Source of the DNA: Candidatus Zixiibacteriota bacterium
GTDB taxonomy: Bacteria > Zixibacteria > MSB-5A5 > GN15 > FEB-12
Assembly: GCA_034003725.1 (NCBI GenBank)
Contig: JAVEYB010000002.1
Coordinates: 206,568-265,391 of the forward strand
Reading direction: 5' to 3'
DNA length: 58,824 bases
This document shows, piece after piece, positions 19,910 through 28,830 of this stretch (its first letter is position 1; each line of letters starts with the position of its first letter). Position numbers and translations under genes: made by a program. The notes below the pieces were generated by a model. That model saw nothing but the letters and a program-made list of their open reading frames with translations, was not told the origin of the DNA and made no database searches.

Positions 19910-19946
19910 GAAAGCGGGGGATCGGCTTGCAATGCCGATCCCCCGC
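19910..19946 (-). terminator. Intrinsic terminator of the papain-like peptidase gene
   Basis: A perfect 13-bp stem (GCGGGGGATCGGC at 19914-19926 pairing with 19934-19946) with a 7-base loop. It lies just beyond the stop at 19973 on the minus strand and is followed by UUUCUAUU. Confidence 0.85.
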
Positions 19947-19972
19947 GCTGAGCGTCAATTGTTGACCTGATC

Positions 19973-22204
19973 CTATTCACAATTCGGATCGCACGGCATG
20001 GGAGCCGGACCACCCAGGAACAGGTTGTTGACCAGATAGACCAGGTCGGAGAGGTCGATATTACATTCGGTGTCGCCGTTTACGTTCGCCTCAGGAGGGC
20101 ACGGGGCATCCGGGCCACCAAGGAAGAGTCGATTGACGAGGTAGATGAGATCCGACAGATCAACCAACTCTTCCATATCACCGTTGACATTGCCCGTGAT
20201 ACCGACGCAACAGCCGACCTGATACGTGATCGATCCTGCCACGAGGTCCGGCGTGAAGCTGCCCATTTCGGTTACCAGTGAGGGCAAGTGAGACAGATAC
20301 CCATTCACGGAAATGGGGCTGGTACCCGGAAGGGCCGATGTCGGTACGGTGAAGAAGATACTCAGAACGGGCCCGTCGCCGGGGGGCAATGTCGGCGCAC
20401 CGGGATTCTGGGTGGGATCGATGAAGTAGGTGCCTCGCTTATTGCCGCCGTCGTAATGAATCCACTGGTGGTAGACGAAGGATTCGGTGCGCAGGCCGGT
20501 GGTGCGCGACGAGTCGAACTGGAGGTTGAGTTCGCCCGCCCAGCTGACCGGAAGCGTAAGCGACTGCAACGGGACATGGTTGCAGACGCATACATCGACG
20601 CGTACCGACATACCGGGATGGCCGAGTGTCTCGGTTGCGTAGACGGTGTCCGCAAATGCCATGACCATGTCCGGCCCGAAGTCCGACACGGTATAGCCGG
20701 GGATTTCGACTGTCATTCGAACGTCATACGCTCCGGCCTCGGTATATGTGTGCGACGGCGACTGCTCGTCCGAGCCCTGGCCATCGCCGAAGTCCCACGT
20801 CCAGGAGAGTGCGGTCTCCGAGCTCGATCCGGTAAACTGCACCGTCAGCGGGACCGGTCCGAAGCAATTGGAGCCCTCCATCCGGCAGACCTCTTTGGCC
20901 AGACCTTTGATACAGAAATTGGCGGTGCTGTTAAATGTTGTCAGATCGAGCCAGGTGCCGCCCGAACGAAAGTAGCTTTGCCCGGACTGGGCTGATGATT
21001 CAACAAGTGTGCGGTACTTGGCTCCCAGGAGGACGGGAACATCGGACGTTCGGTCGAACGCATGACCGCCGTCCGAGAGGGAAACATAGATGTAGAACTC
21101 ATCACCGCCAGTGAGGCCGACCGGTGGATCGAGGTCGATGGTGTGAAAGCCGGTGAATTCGATCATGCCGGATGTCGTGGCAAGCACGTCCATCAGTTCG
21201 CCGCCTTCAAAACGATCATATATCGTGACGACGTAGTCTACGCTGTCGACGGCCGTGAAGAAACTAACGGCCTGCAGCAGCTCACCGCCATCGGCGGTGA
21301 AGGCGTTAAACGCCTCAACGGCGTCGGTCCGGGTGTCGCGCCAGCCGTGGTAATCATGGTAGTAGACTTTGTCCCAGGCGAAGGGTTCCACATCCTGGAA
21401 GGAGATGGCACCCATTTCCGGGTGGCGGGCGGCGTGTTTGTCGTAGTACGAGATCCAGAAGTAGCCGCTGAGTCCCCACCAGGAGCCCCAACTGTTCTTG
21501 CAGAGCCATGCGCCGGGTTGGGGCGCCTGCGTGATTTTGGAGTCATCCCAGCCGATGATCGCGACGGCGTGGTTCGGGTCGAGCGAACTGCTCGGCGGCT
21601 GGTAGTGGACGTAGCTGCCGTTAATGAAAGCGTCATCGTAGCACATACACGTGCCCATGACGCCTTCATCCATAATTTTCTGCTTGATCAGATTGATACG
21701 CTCGAGGTTGGGGCCAAGGGTGTACCACTCGATGTCTCTCGGATAGTAATAGTGGTAGCTGGGTTTGGTGCGGTCCGGCGGCGTCGAGTAGCTCTGGCCG
21801 TCGATATCTCGTACCGCCCCTTCGCCACGGCTGAGGTAAGCCGAGGTGACCCGGTAGTCACCGCCCTGATGGACGGTCAGGCCGGCGCCATCGGGCGGGT
21901 CGATGTCATCGTTATTGTGGTCGTTGAAACCGTTCCACCAGTCGAGGTGGTATTCGGCAAGATTGGGCTCGCCGGACTCTCCGTTGGCTGCCCACAGCCC
22001 GGTCATCAGCAGGTTGCCTTCCATCGCGGACATTGCCCCGTGGGTCCAGCAGGTGCCGCCCGACTGCGATTTCACCGAGGTTACGTAGTTGTGCCCACTG
22101 TAGTTGCGGAGGTCAAAAGTGCTGGGTGGCGTCTGAGTAAAGGTGGCAGCCGCGGCCAGCCAAACGAGCGCAGTAACAATTACAAAGCAGCGTAGACGCT
22201 TCAT
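19973..22204 (-). CDS. Secreted papain-like (C1A) cysteine peptidase with PKD, cohesin-like and dockerin-like domains
   Basis: The 743-residue protein starts at the ATG at 22204, which has AAGGAG six bases upstream and opens a signal peptide ([20 protein letters not shown]). There is no obvious propeptide: the mature enzyme begins at once with F-D-L-R-N. Catalytic residues are oxyanion Q47, C52 in S-G-G-T-C-W, H212 in [11 protein letters not shown] and N237 in [11 protein letters not shown] beta-sandwich of the kind found after bacterial C1A domains follows, then a PKD domain (W-D-F-G-D-G, S-H-T-Y), a cohesin-like domain (about 520-665) and the dockerin-like pair. It is probably an extracellular protein-degrading enzyme. 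The neighbouring M28 peptidase has the same C-terminal layout. Confidence 0.9.
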   Translation of the reverse strand: MKRLRCFVIVTALVWLAAAATFTQTPPSTFDLRNYSGHNYVTSVKSQSGGTCWTHGAMSAMEGNLLMTGLWAANGESGEPNLAEYHLDWWNGFNDHNNDDIDPPDGAGLTVHQGGDYRVTSAYLSRGEGAVRDIDGQSYSTPPDRTKPSYHYYYPRDIEWYTLGPNLERINLIKQKIMDEGVMGTCMCYDDAFINGSYVHYQPPSSSLDPNHAVAIIGWDDSKITQAPQPGAWLCKNSWGSWWGLSGYFWISYYDKHAARHPEMGAISFQDVEPFAWDKVYYHDYHGWRDTRTDAVEAFNAFTADGGELLQAVSFFTAVDSVDYVVTIYDRFEGGELMDVLATTSGMIEFTGFHTIDLDPPVGLTGGDEFYIYVSLSDGGHAFDRTSDVPVLLGAKYRTLVESSAQSGQSYFRSGGTWLDLTTFNSTANFCIKGLAKEVCRMEGSNCFGPVPLTVQFTGSSSETALSWTWDFGDGQGSDEQSPSHTYTEAGAYDVRMTVEIPGYTVSDFGPDMVMAFADTVYATETLGHPGMSVRVDVCVCNHVPLQSLTLPVSWAGELNLQFDSSRTTGLRTESFVYHQWIHYDGGNKRGTYFIDPTQNPGAPTLPPGDGPVLSIFFTVPTSALPGTSPISVNGYLSHLPSLVTEMGSFTPDLVAGSITYQVGCCVGITGNVNGDMEELVDLSDLIYLVNRLFLGGPDAPCPPEANVNGDTECNIDLSDLVYLVNNLFLGGPAPMPCDPNCE

Positions 22205-22253
22205 GCAGGACTCCTTTGCGACGCACAATCGCCAAATGGATCAAGTTGTCAAT

Positions 22254-22281
22254 AATATAGGCTTTGTCGGCAATTTTCCAA
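22254..22281 (-). promoter_or_regulatory. Candidate promoter for the papain-like peptidase gene
   Basis: On the minus strand TTGGAA (22281-22276), 16 bases, then TATATT (22259-22254), about 50 bases upstream of the ATG at 22204. The -10 box and spacing equal those of the 19639 gene. Confidence 0.45.
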
Positions 22282-22310
22282 GACGAGATTGAAGTCTTCG
22301 AGGGACGGCG

Positions 22311-22352
22311 CAAAAAATACGAGCGGGACTGCCGATGAATCGGCAGCCCCGC
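22311..22352 (-). terminator. Intrinsic terminator of the M28 peptidase gene
   Basis: A 14-position stem with one A-C mismatch (22323-22336 pairing with 22339-22352). On the minus strand it is followed by UAUUUUUUG, corresponding to the A-run at 22312-22317. It lies between the M28 peptidase stop and the promoter of the papain-like peptidase, so the two genes are separate transcripts. Confidence 0.85.
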
Positions 22353-22378
22353 GGAAGGCGCTTTGGCTGGGTGGAACG

Positions 22379-24568
22379 CTATTCGCAGGCGGGGTTGCAC
22401 GCCGCCGGTTCAGGACCACCCAGAAACAGGAAATTCACCAGATAGATTAGATCGGAAAGGTCCACACCGCACTCGCTGTCCCCGTTGACATTTGCTGCAG
22501 CCGGGCAGACCGGAGCGGCTCCACCGAGGAAGATGTGATTCACCAGGTACATGAGATCTCCGAGGTCGACAGTGCCTTCGGTGTCGTTGTCGGTGTTGCC
22601 GGTGAATCCAATGCAGCAGTTTCCAGTCGACAGAACGGTACCCATTGTCTTCGGATTGTACACGAGGTCCTTCCAGTGAAACACCGGCAGGTGGGTGGTG
22701 TACCCGCCGAGATTGACGAACGTGCTTTCTCCCAGCTGGGCATCACCGGGGACGGTGAAGTGGAGACGAATCAGGAGCCCGTCGCCGGGCGGGAGGAAGG
22801 AGGCCGGATTGGCATCGACGGACTGAACCATGACGGTTTTGCGGAACCGGGCGGGATCCCAATGGAGCCAGACGGGAGGCTGCATATGTGAAGCACGCGT
22901 CCCAACAGTGGTGGCGGAATCGAAGACGGCGCCGAGCGTACCCGTATATTCCACAGGGACCTCAAGGTAGTTGACGGGTACGGTATTACGTCCGCGAACG
23001 TCCACGACAACTCGAGTGCCGGCGACCGCGTTTTGCGTCTGTGGCCCGACCATCGAGTCGGCGAGCGCCACGATATAGTTCGGCTTGATCAGCTCTCGGG
23101 TTGCATCGCCGGTGCTGATCTGCATCGACACAGTGTGCAGCCCCGACTCTGTATACTCGTGCGACGGAGTCTGGACGAAGGCGGAGTCGCCGTCGCCAAA
23201 TGACCATGCCCACGACAGAGCGTTAAATTGTGTATTGCCCGTGAAATTGACGGTGAAGGGCACCCATCCCACAGTAGTATCAGCGCTGAAGGAGGTCCAG
23301 CCGGCCTGCTCACTGACGTAATAGGCGGTTGCCGCGCTGGCCTGTGTCATTCGATGAAAGTAATCGAAATTGACATAGGTGGTGCTGTCCTGAGGCGAGT
23401 GATAGACCGTCGAGAAGTTGTACTCGTGGACGAACGTGACTTCCCAGCCCTTCTGCTGAAACGGATAATGGTCGGAAGAGGCGGAGACGCCGGCAAGTTC
23501 ACCGGTGATTCCCACAAGCGAATCGGCCAGGCCCATCCACAGTTCAGAGAAATCGGTGACGGCGCCATGGAAGAGATTAGCCTGATTTGAATTCTGGTAA
23601 TGTCCGATCATATCCATATTCAGCATGTACACGATCGTGTCACCGCGCAGCGCCGCCTGGTCAGCATAGTACTTGGCACCATACAAGCCCCATTCTTCGG
23701 CGTCGAAAAGGACGAACACCATGGTCATTTCGGTGGGTACGTCGGCCAGCGCACGGGCGATTTCAAGCACCGCGATTGAACCGGTGCCGTTGTCGTCAGC
23801 GCCGGGCGAACCGGGGACCGCATCGAGGTGCCCGCCCACAATCACGTAGTGATTGGGAAAGGAGGCTCCGACTTTGGTTGCGACTACATTGTAGCAGTTG
23901 GTGGGCGTCCCGTAGATGCTGGAGACAAAGGGCTGGACGAACAGTGAATCGTACCCATAGGAGGAGAACTTATTGTACGCCCAGTTGCGTGCGGTGGTGT
24001 ACCCGGACGATCCCGCAACCCGATAGAGAGTCTGGAGATAGTTGAGCTGGGCCTGGATCGTATCAAGCGAGATACGTGCTATCAGGGAATCCAGCGACAG
24101 AGTCATCGAACGGGGCGATTTGAGAGCGGGCAGCGAGGCGTACGGATTGGAGTCGAGATACTCGATTCTGACCTCTGCAGGATCGAGCGCCCGCAGTTCA
24201 ACGAATTGGCCTCGGTACTGCGGGTCATTCAGGTTTACCCGATACAGCCGGATGCCGTCCTCGTCATAGATCAGCGGATAACGGCCGGTGTTGGCGCGGT
24301 CCATTCTCATATCCAGCGCCAGTTCTTCCAGTGTAACATCAACGGCAACTCGCCGGGCCTCAAGTCCACCGGCAAGCAGAGCCTGAGCAGCGTCTGAGTC
24401 GGCGAGAACCAGGTAACCGTCGTTGAGTCGCAAAAGCGGCTGGACACCGGCAGCGACAAGGTCCTTGGCGTCGGTTTCACTGGCGACGATCACGCGGTAG
24501 ATTTCATCAGCCGATACGGCGGGAACAAGTGTCGCGAGGCAGAAGACCAGAACAATGAACTGTTTCAC
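22379..24568 (-). CDS. Secreted M28 zinc peptidase with PKD, cohesin-like and dockerin-like domains
   Basis: The 729-residue protein has a signal peptide (M-K-Q-F-I-V-L-V-F-C-L-A-T-L-V-P-A-V-S-A) and AGGAGG seven bases before the ATG. After a propeptide-like region (about 21-165) comes an M28 aminopeptidase fold with the two-zinc site complete: H247 in G-G-H-L-D, D258 in G-A-D-D-N-G, E291/E292 in D-A-E-E-W-G, D319 in N-M-D-M-I-G and H390 in Y-H-S-P-Q-D. A PKD domain (W-S-F-G-D-G, S-H-E-Y), a cohesin-like domain and a dockerin-like pair ending in C-N-P-A-C-E follow. It likely releases amino acids from peptides outside the cell, complementing the downstream endopeptidase. Confidence 0.92.
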   Translation of the reverse strand: MKQFIVLVFCLATLVPAVSADEIYRVIVASETDAKDLVAAGVQPLLRLNDGYLVLADSDAAQALLAGGLEARRVAVDVTLEELALDMRMDRANTGRYPLIYDEDGIRLYRVNLNDPQYRGQFVELRALDPAEVRIEYLDSNPYASLPALKSPRSMTLSLDSLIARISLDTIQAQLNYLQTLYRVAGSSGYTTARNWAYNKFSSYGYDSLFVQPFVSSIYGTPTNCYNVVATKVGASFPNHYVIVGGHLDAVPGSPGADDNGTGSIAVLEIARALADVPTEMTMVFVLFDAEEWGLYGAKYYADQAALRGDTIVYMLNMDMIGHYQNSNQANLFHGAVTDFSELWMGLADSLVGITGELAGVSASSDHYPFQQKGWEVTFVHEYNFSTVYHSPQDSTTYVNFDYFHRMTQASAATAYYVSEQAGWTSFSADTTVGWVPFTVNFTGNTQFNALSWAWSFGDGDSAFVQTPSHEYTESGLHTVSMQISTGDATRELIKPNYIVALADSMVGPQTQNAVAGTRVVVDVRGRNTVPVNYLEVPVEYTGTLGAVFDSATTVGTRASHMQPPVWLHWDPARFRKTVMVQSVDANPASFLPPGDGLLIRLHFTVPGDAQLGESTFVNLGGYTTHLPVFHWKDLVYNPKTMGTVLSTGNCCIGFTGNTDNDTEGTVDLGDLMYLVNHIFLGGAAPVCPAAANVNGDSECGVDLSDLIYLVNFLFLGGPEPAACNPACE

Positions 24569-24700
24569 CGATAGACCCTCCTGATACAGATTCTACATAC
24601 TGTCTGCCGCGGACTTTCGGTGGTGAGGACACCGTCCGGTACACGCGTCTGCCCGATAGAGAGAAGACGTACCGCCCTTGCTGTCCGTGCAATTGGGTAA

Positions 24701-24729
24701 AATATAGCCATTTTGCCCCATTTTGCCAA
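24701..24729 (-). promoter_or_regulatory. Candidate promoter for the M28 peptidase gene
   Basis: On the minus strand TTGGCA (24729-24724), 17 bases, then TATATT (24706-24701). The leader to the ATG at 24568 would be about 125 bases. Confidence 0.55.
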
Positions 24730-24816
24730 CACAAAAGGGAGGGGACGTTGAGTTTCGGCCGGCGATATCGTCCGACTGCCGTTGTCGAAATGCTGTTTGG
24801 GGGCTGGTGAGAACGT

Positions 24817-26493
24817 CTAGCGGGTCACCAGCTTGCGATACCGGTTGCGCCTGTTTTCATACAAACCGGCGCCGAGTTCCTTCGCGCGCCACGCTTCGTA
24901 CTGGCCGAAGTTTCCATCGTACCAGCGCACTGTTCCGGCGCCTTCAAACACCAGCAAATGGGTGCAGATGCGGTCAAGGAAGAACCGGTCGTGGCTGATA
25001 ACCAGTACACAGCCGGGGAAGTTAAGAATTGCTTCTTCGAGCATTCGCAGGGTGTTCACATCGAGGTCATTGGTGGGCTCGTCCAGAAGAAGCACATTCC
25101 CGCCGACTTTCAGGATTTTGGCGAGGTTGCAGCGGTTCATCTCGCCGCCGGAAAGTTGTCCAACGGTTTTCTGCTGATCCGGACCACGGAATCCGAATTG
25201 AGACATGTACTGCCGAATAGGGATGGTCCGCTTGCCGAAGGGCAGTTCTTCCAGGCCCTCGCCGATTTCCTCGATCAAGGGGCGCGACACGTTGAGGGAC
25301 TGCCGTTCCTGATCGACGTAGGCTAGTTTGACCGTTGAGCCAAGTGTCACTTTGCCGGCATCCGGCTGCTCCTGTCCGGTGATAAGCCGAAGCATCGTGG
25401 TTTTGCCGGTGCCGTTCGGACCGATCAATCCCACGACGGCGGAACGAGGAATCTTGAAAGAGACGTCGGTGAAGAGGGGAGTATCGCCGAACGACTTCGA
25501 CACGCCGTCGAACTCGATTACCTGTTGTCCAAGTTCCGGCCCGGGCGCGATCTGGATGACGGCGGCCGCGTCCTTGCTTGCCGATTCTTTGGCGACGAGT
25601 TTTTCGTAGTCGCCCATGCGGGCCCGCGTAAGTTCGTGGCGGTCCTTGTTGGACATTTTTATAAACGCCAGTTCGCGGGAGAGCAGTCGTCCGCGAGGAC
25701 CGTCACCTTTTTCCTGTTGGGTCAAAACCGCGAGTTTCTGCTCCAGCCAGGAGCTGTAATTGCCTTCCCACGGTATGCCGTGGCCGCCCTCGAGTTCGAG
25801 AATCCACCGCGTGATATTGTCGAGGAAGTACCGGTCATGGGTGACAACGATGACGGTACCGGGATAATCGCGAAGTTGTTCTTCGAGCCATTCGACGGTT
25901 TCGGCGTCGAGATGGTTAGTCGGCTCATCAAGTAGAAGCAGGTCGGGGCGCTCGAGCAGGATCTTGCAGAGCGCGACACGGCGTTTTTCACCGCCCGACA
26001 GCGTGGAAATCGGTTGATCGTCGTCCGGGAGGCAGAGGGCATCGGACGCAATCTGCAGGGTACGGTCGAGTTCCCAGGCGTTGGCCGCGTCGAGTTTGTC
26101 CTGTAATTCCCCCATGCGATCCATGGCGGCCTGCATTTCATCGTCGGACATCGGCTCGGCCATTTTGGTCGTGATCTCGTTGTATTCGTCGAGCAAACTT
26201 TTTGTTTGCGCGAACGCCTGTTCAATGGACTGACGGACAGTGAGGGTGGGGTCCAGATCAGGATCCTGCTTGACCATGCCGGCCCGATATCCGGGGGTGA
26301 TGACGGCGTGCCCCTGGAATTCATCATCGATTCCCGCCATAATGCGCAGCACGGTTGACTTGCCGGCGCCGTTTTCGCCGACGATACCGATTTTGGCGCC
26401 GGGGTAGAAGCTGAGGCTGATGTCACGAAGAACCTGTTTCTGGCCGTAGAACTTATTGAGCCGCAACATGGTGAAAATGAACTTGTCCGTCAT
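24817..26493 (-). CDS. ettA: ABC-F translational throttle protein EttA
   Basis: The 558-residue soluble protein has two ABC ATPase domains and no membrane spans. Domain 1 has G-E-N-G-A-G-K-S-T (about 37), the E-subunit-type arm region (S-M-E/P-M-S-D-D-E-M-Q-A), L-S-G-G-E-K-R-R-V-A-L and L-D-E-P-T-N-H-L-D. The linker is charged. Domain 2 has G-P-N-G-T-G-K-T-T, L-S-G-G-E-M-N-R-C-N-L-A-K and L-D-E-P-T-N-D-L-D. Length, the F-I-F-T-M-L-R-L-N-K-F-Y-G start and the C-terminal Y-R-K-L form match EttA, which gates ribosomes entering elongation according to energy state. It is divergent from the exported PepF-like peptidase. Confidence 0.92.
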   Translation of the reverse strand: MTDKFIFTMLRLNKFYGQKQVLRDISLSFYPGAKIGIVGENGAGKSTVLRIMAGIDDEFQGHAVITPGYRAGMVKQDPDLDPTLTVRQSIEQAFAQTKSLLDEYNEITTKMAEPMSDDEMQAAMDRMGELQDKLDAANAWELDRTLQIASDALCLPDDDQPISTLSGGEKRRVALCKILLERPDLLLLDEPTNHLDAETVEWLEEQLRDYPGTVIVVTHDRYFLDNITRWILELEGGHGIPWEGNYSSWLEQKLAVLTQQEKGDGPRGRLLSRELAFIKMSNKDRHELTRARMGDYEKLVAKESASKDAAAVIQIAPGPELGQQVIEFDGVSKSFGDTPLFTDVSFKIPRSAVVGLIGPNGTGKTTMLRLITGQEQPDAGKVTLGSTVKLAYVDQERQSLNVSRPLIEEIGEGLEELPFGKRTIPIRQYMSQFGFRGPDQQKTVGQLSGGEMNRCNLAKILKVGGNVLLLDEPTNDLDVNTLRMLEEAILNFPGCVLVISHDRFFLDRICTHLLVFEGAGTVRWYDGNFGQYEAWRAKELGAGLYENRRNRYRKLVTR

Positions 26494-26757
26494 GCGCGCA
26501 GCACCCTTTCACAATTCGTAAAGCGATTTCGTTGAACGTGGTCGGTGGTTACCGGATGTCCGGTCGGAATAACGAATCTTTTGGTGAACGCGACAAGCAG
26601 AATCTGCGTCAGGCCTGTCAGCATTTGAAGCGGTTAGGAGGATCGGGTGAAACCAACACGGTGTGCGGAGCGTACATACGGACAGTATTCGTGCGGGCGA
26701 CGACCTGGCGTGCCGCATCCCGGGATTGGTAGATCTGCAACAAGAGGAAGGTTTGTT

Positions 26758-28662
26758 ATGCGTATTGTTCGCAAAGCATCATTCGTCCGCTCACTGCTAC
26801 TAGCTGCGTGTGTGGCAGGGCTAATGTCATCGGTCGCGGTTGCCGGGCCGTTCGGGCTCGATCGCGATTCTATTCCGGACAAGTACAAATGGAATTTCAG
26901 CGACATCTATGCCGACTGGGACGCCTGGCGGGCAGGGATGGCCGAGTTGGAGACCCTGATGGATCAGTACACGGCGCTTGAGGGAACGCTGGCGCAGGGT
27001 CCCGACCGGGTGCTCAAAGCGTATCGGCTGGGTGACCAGCTTGGCATGCTTCTGTACAAGGTGTACCGCTATCCCCAGTTGATGCGCGACACGGACACGC
27101 GTAACAACGAAGTATCGGCCAAATTGCAGGAAGTGCAGATTTTGCTCGCCAAGTTCAACTCGGCGACCTCGTGGTTCAACCCCGAACTGCTTTCGATTCC
27201 GTGGGACACGATGAAGGGATGGTTGAACAAATCGCCGGAGCTCGCGCCGTACGCGTTCAGTATTGAAGACCTGTATCGGTCACAGGAGCACGTGCTGACT
27301 CCCGAGCAGGAGAAACTGCTCTCGTACTTCAGCCAGTTCAACGGCATACCCGGTGCCATCCACGATGAGTTGTCGACTTCGGATATCGACTTTCCCGAAA
27401 TTACGCTTTCGGACGGTTCCACGGTTCGGGTTACGCCCGGCAACTACTACAATATTCTGGCCACGAATCGCAACCAGGAAGACCGGCGCAAGGCATTTGA
27501 GGCTCATTACAGCGTCTATCACACGAACGTGAATACGTACGCATCGATATACAACGGAATCCTTCAGCGCGACTGGGCGTTGGCGCAGGCGCGCAACTAC
27601 GGGTCGACGCTTGACGCGGCGCTGTTCGGCGACAACGTCCCGCACGAAGTCTTTGAGACGCTGTTAAGCACGGTCAAGGCAGGAACGGAACCCGTACGCC
27701 GGTATATGAAATTGCGGAAAGACAGGCTCGGGCTGGACACGTACCATCTCTACGACGGGTCAATCCCGATTGTCGATATCGACAAGACGTACAAGTACGA
27801 CGATATCACCGAGCATATCATTGCGTCGGTCGAGCCGCTGGGTGAGGAGTATCAGAGCAAGATGCGGCGGGTGTTCACGGACCGGTGGGTGGACGTGTAT
27901 GAAAACGAAGGCAAGTCCAGCGGAGCTTACTCGGCAGGCGTCTACGGGGTGCACCCGTATCTTTTGCTGAACTTCAACGGCACGCTGGAAGACGTCTTCA
28001 CGGTCGCACACGAGGTCGGCCACTGCATGCACACGCAGTTGTCGGACGAGACGCAGCCGTTTGCCACCGCCAGCTATACGATTTTCGTTGCAGAGGTGGC
28101 CTCGACTCTCAATGAGGCGCTGTTCCTCGATTACATGATGGAGCGCACCGACGATCCGAAGGAACGGGTGGCGCTGCTTCAGCACTCGATTGAAAATATC
28201 ATGGGGACGTTTTATACCCAGGTCATGTTCGCGGATTTCGAGTGGCAGGCGCATCGGATGGTTGAGGAGGGGCGACCGGTAACCGCCGAGGCGCTTCGGC
28301 AGTTGTATTTCTCGTTGCTGCAGGAGTATTACGGCGATGCGGTGGAACTTGATGATCTGTACGGTTCCACGTGGACCCGCATTTCGCATTTTTACGGCTC
28401 GCCGTACTATGTCTACAAATACGCCACCTGTTTTGCTTCCTCGGCCCAGTTGATGAATGACATCCGGTCCGAAGACGAAGCCACGCGCAACGCGGCGATC
28501 AAACGGTACCTGACATTGCTTCGATCGGGAGGGAACGACTATCCGATGAACCAACTGCAGGCGGCCGGGGCCAATCTTGCGAAGCCGGAGACGATCCAGG
28601 CGGTGGTTGCGCAGCTGGACGAACTGGTATCGAGATTCGAAGCGGAGTTGCAGAAGATCTGA
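26758..28662 (+). CDS. pepF: Exported oligoendopeptidase F-like M3 metallopeptidase
   Basis: The 634-residue M3B peptidase carries the zinc motif H418-E-V-G-H422 in V-A-H-E-V-G-H-C-M-H and the downstream conserved block A-E-V-A-S-T-L-N-E-A-L holding the third ligand glutamate. The ATG at 26758 has AAGAGGAAGG upstream and begins a plausible signal peptide (M-R-I-V-R-K then S-L-L-L-A-A-C-V-A-G-L-M-S-S-V-A-V-A-G), so the enzyme is predicted periplasmic, whereas classical PepF is cytoplasmic. An alternative GTG at 26647 also has an AGGAGG site, but the extra 37 residues look non-protein-like and would bury the signal. It hydrolyses short peptides and may finish the work of the exported peptidases encoded nearby. 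Confidence 0.88.
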   Translation: MRIVRKASFVRSLLLAACVAGLMSSVAVAGPFGLDRDSIPDKYKWNFSDIYADWDAWRAGMAELETLMDQYTALEGTLAQGPDRVLKAYRLGDQLGMLLYKVYRYPQLMRDTDTRNNEVSAKLQEVQILLAKFNSATSWFNPELLSIPWDTMKGWLNKSPELAPYAFSIEDLYRSQEHVLTPEQEKLLSYFSQFNGIPGAIHDELSTSDIDFPEITLSDGSTVRVTPGNYYNILATNRNQEDRRKAFEAHYSVYHTNVNTYASIYNGILQRDWALAQARNYGSTLDAALFGDNVPHEVFETLLSTVKAGTEPVRRYMKLRKDRLGLDTYHLYDGSIPIVDIDKTYKYDDITEHIIASVEPLGEEYQSKMRRVFTDRWVDVYENEGKSSGAYSAGVYGVHPYLLLNFNGTLEDVFTVAHEVGHCMHTQLSDETQPFATASYTIFVAEVASTLNEALFLDYMMERTDDPKERVALLQHSIENIMGTFYTQVMFADFEWQAHRMVEEGRPVTAEALRQLYFSLLQEYYGDAVELDDLYGSTWTRISHFYGSPYYVYKYATCFASSAQLMNDIRSEDEATRNAAIKRYLTLLRSGGNDYPMNQLQAAGANLAKPETIQAVVAQLDELVSRFEAELQKI

Positions 28663-28698
28663 CAGACCCCTTCCCGGGAATCCTCGCACAGAGGATTG

Positions 28699-28733
28699 GG
28701 GCCGGCTGCAGGTTCAGCCGGCCCTTTTGTTTT
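28699..28733 (+). terminator. Intrinsic terminator of the PepF-like gene
   Basis: A 10-bp perfect stem (GGGCCGGCTG pairing with CAGCCGGCCC), a six-base loop, then TTTTGTTTT. A strong Rho-independent terminator. Confidence 0.9.
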
Positions 28734-28776
28734 GTAGAGCAAAAGCACGGGAGATAACGGCGAGGCGGACAAGACA

Positions 28777-28806
28777 GCGGGGGCGAACCGTGTGGTCCGC
28801 CCCCGC
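28777..28806 (-). terminator. Probable terminator hairpin of the cupredoxin/MopE-like gene
   Basis: A 13-position stem with one mismatch (28777-28789 pairing with 28794-28806), 25 bases past the stop at 28831 on the minus strand. The downstream U-tract is poor (UGUCUUGUCC), so efficiency is uncertain. Confidence 0.55.
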
Positions 28807-28830
28807 CGAATCACGAAGTCTGCTGCTTCG

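Larger units (their letters stand above)
19640..19972. other. Intergenic region with promoter, leader and terminator
   Basis: There is no gene in this 333-base gap. It holds a long leader (about 170 bases) for the 19639 gene, the promoter at 19816-19843, and at its far end the terminator of the papain-like peptidase gene. The long leader shows no riboswitch that I can name. Confidence 0.5.

Noticed and set aside
18215-22195. Plus-strand open frames of 353 and 377 codons opposite the PPC-type and papain-like genes
   Set aside because: Both are antisense to genes with signal peptides, ribosome sites and recognisable domains; they have no domains of their own.
26647-26757. GTG at 26647 with an AGGAGG site as the start of the PepF-like protein
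   Set aside because: The 37 extra residues have no family similarity that I can see and would precede a clear signal peptide starting at 26758, which has its own ribosome site. Kept as an alternative only.
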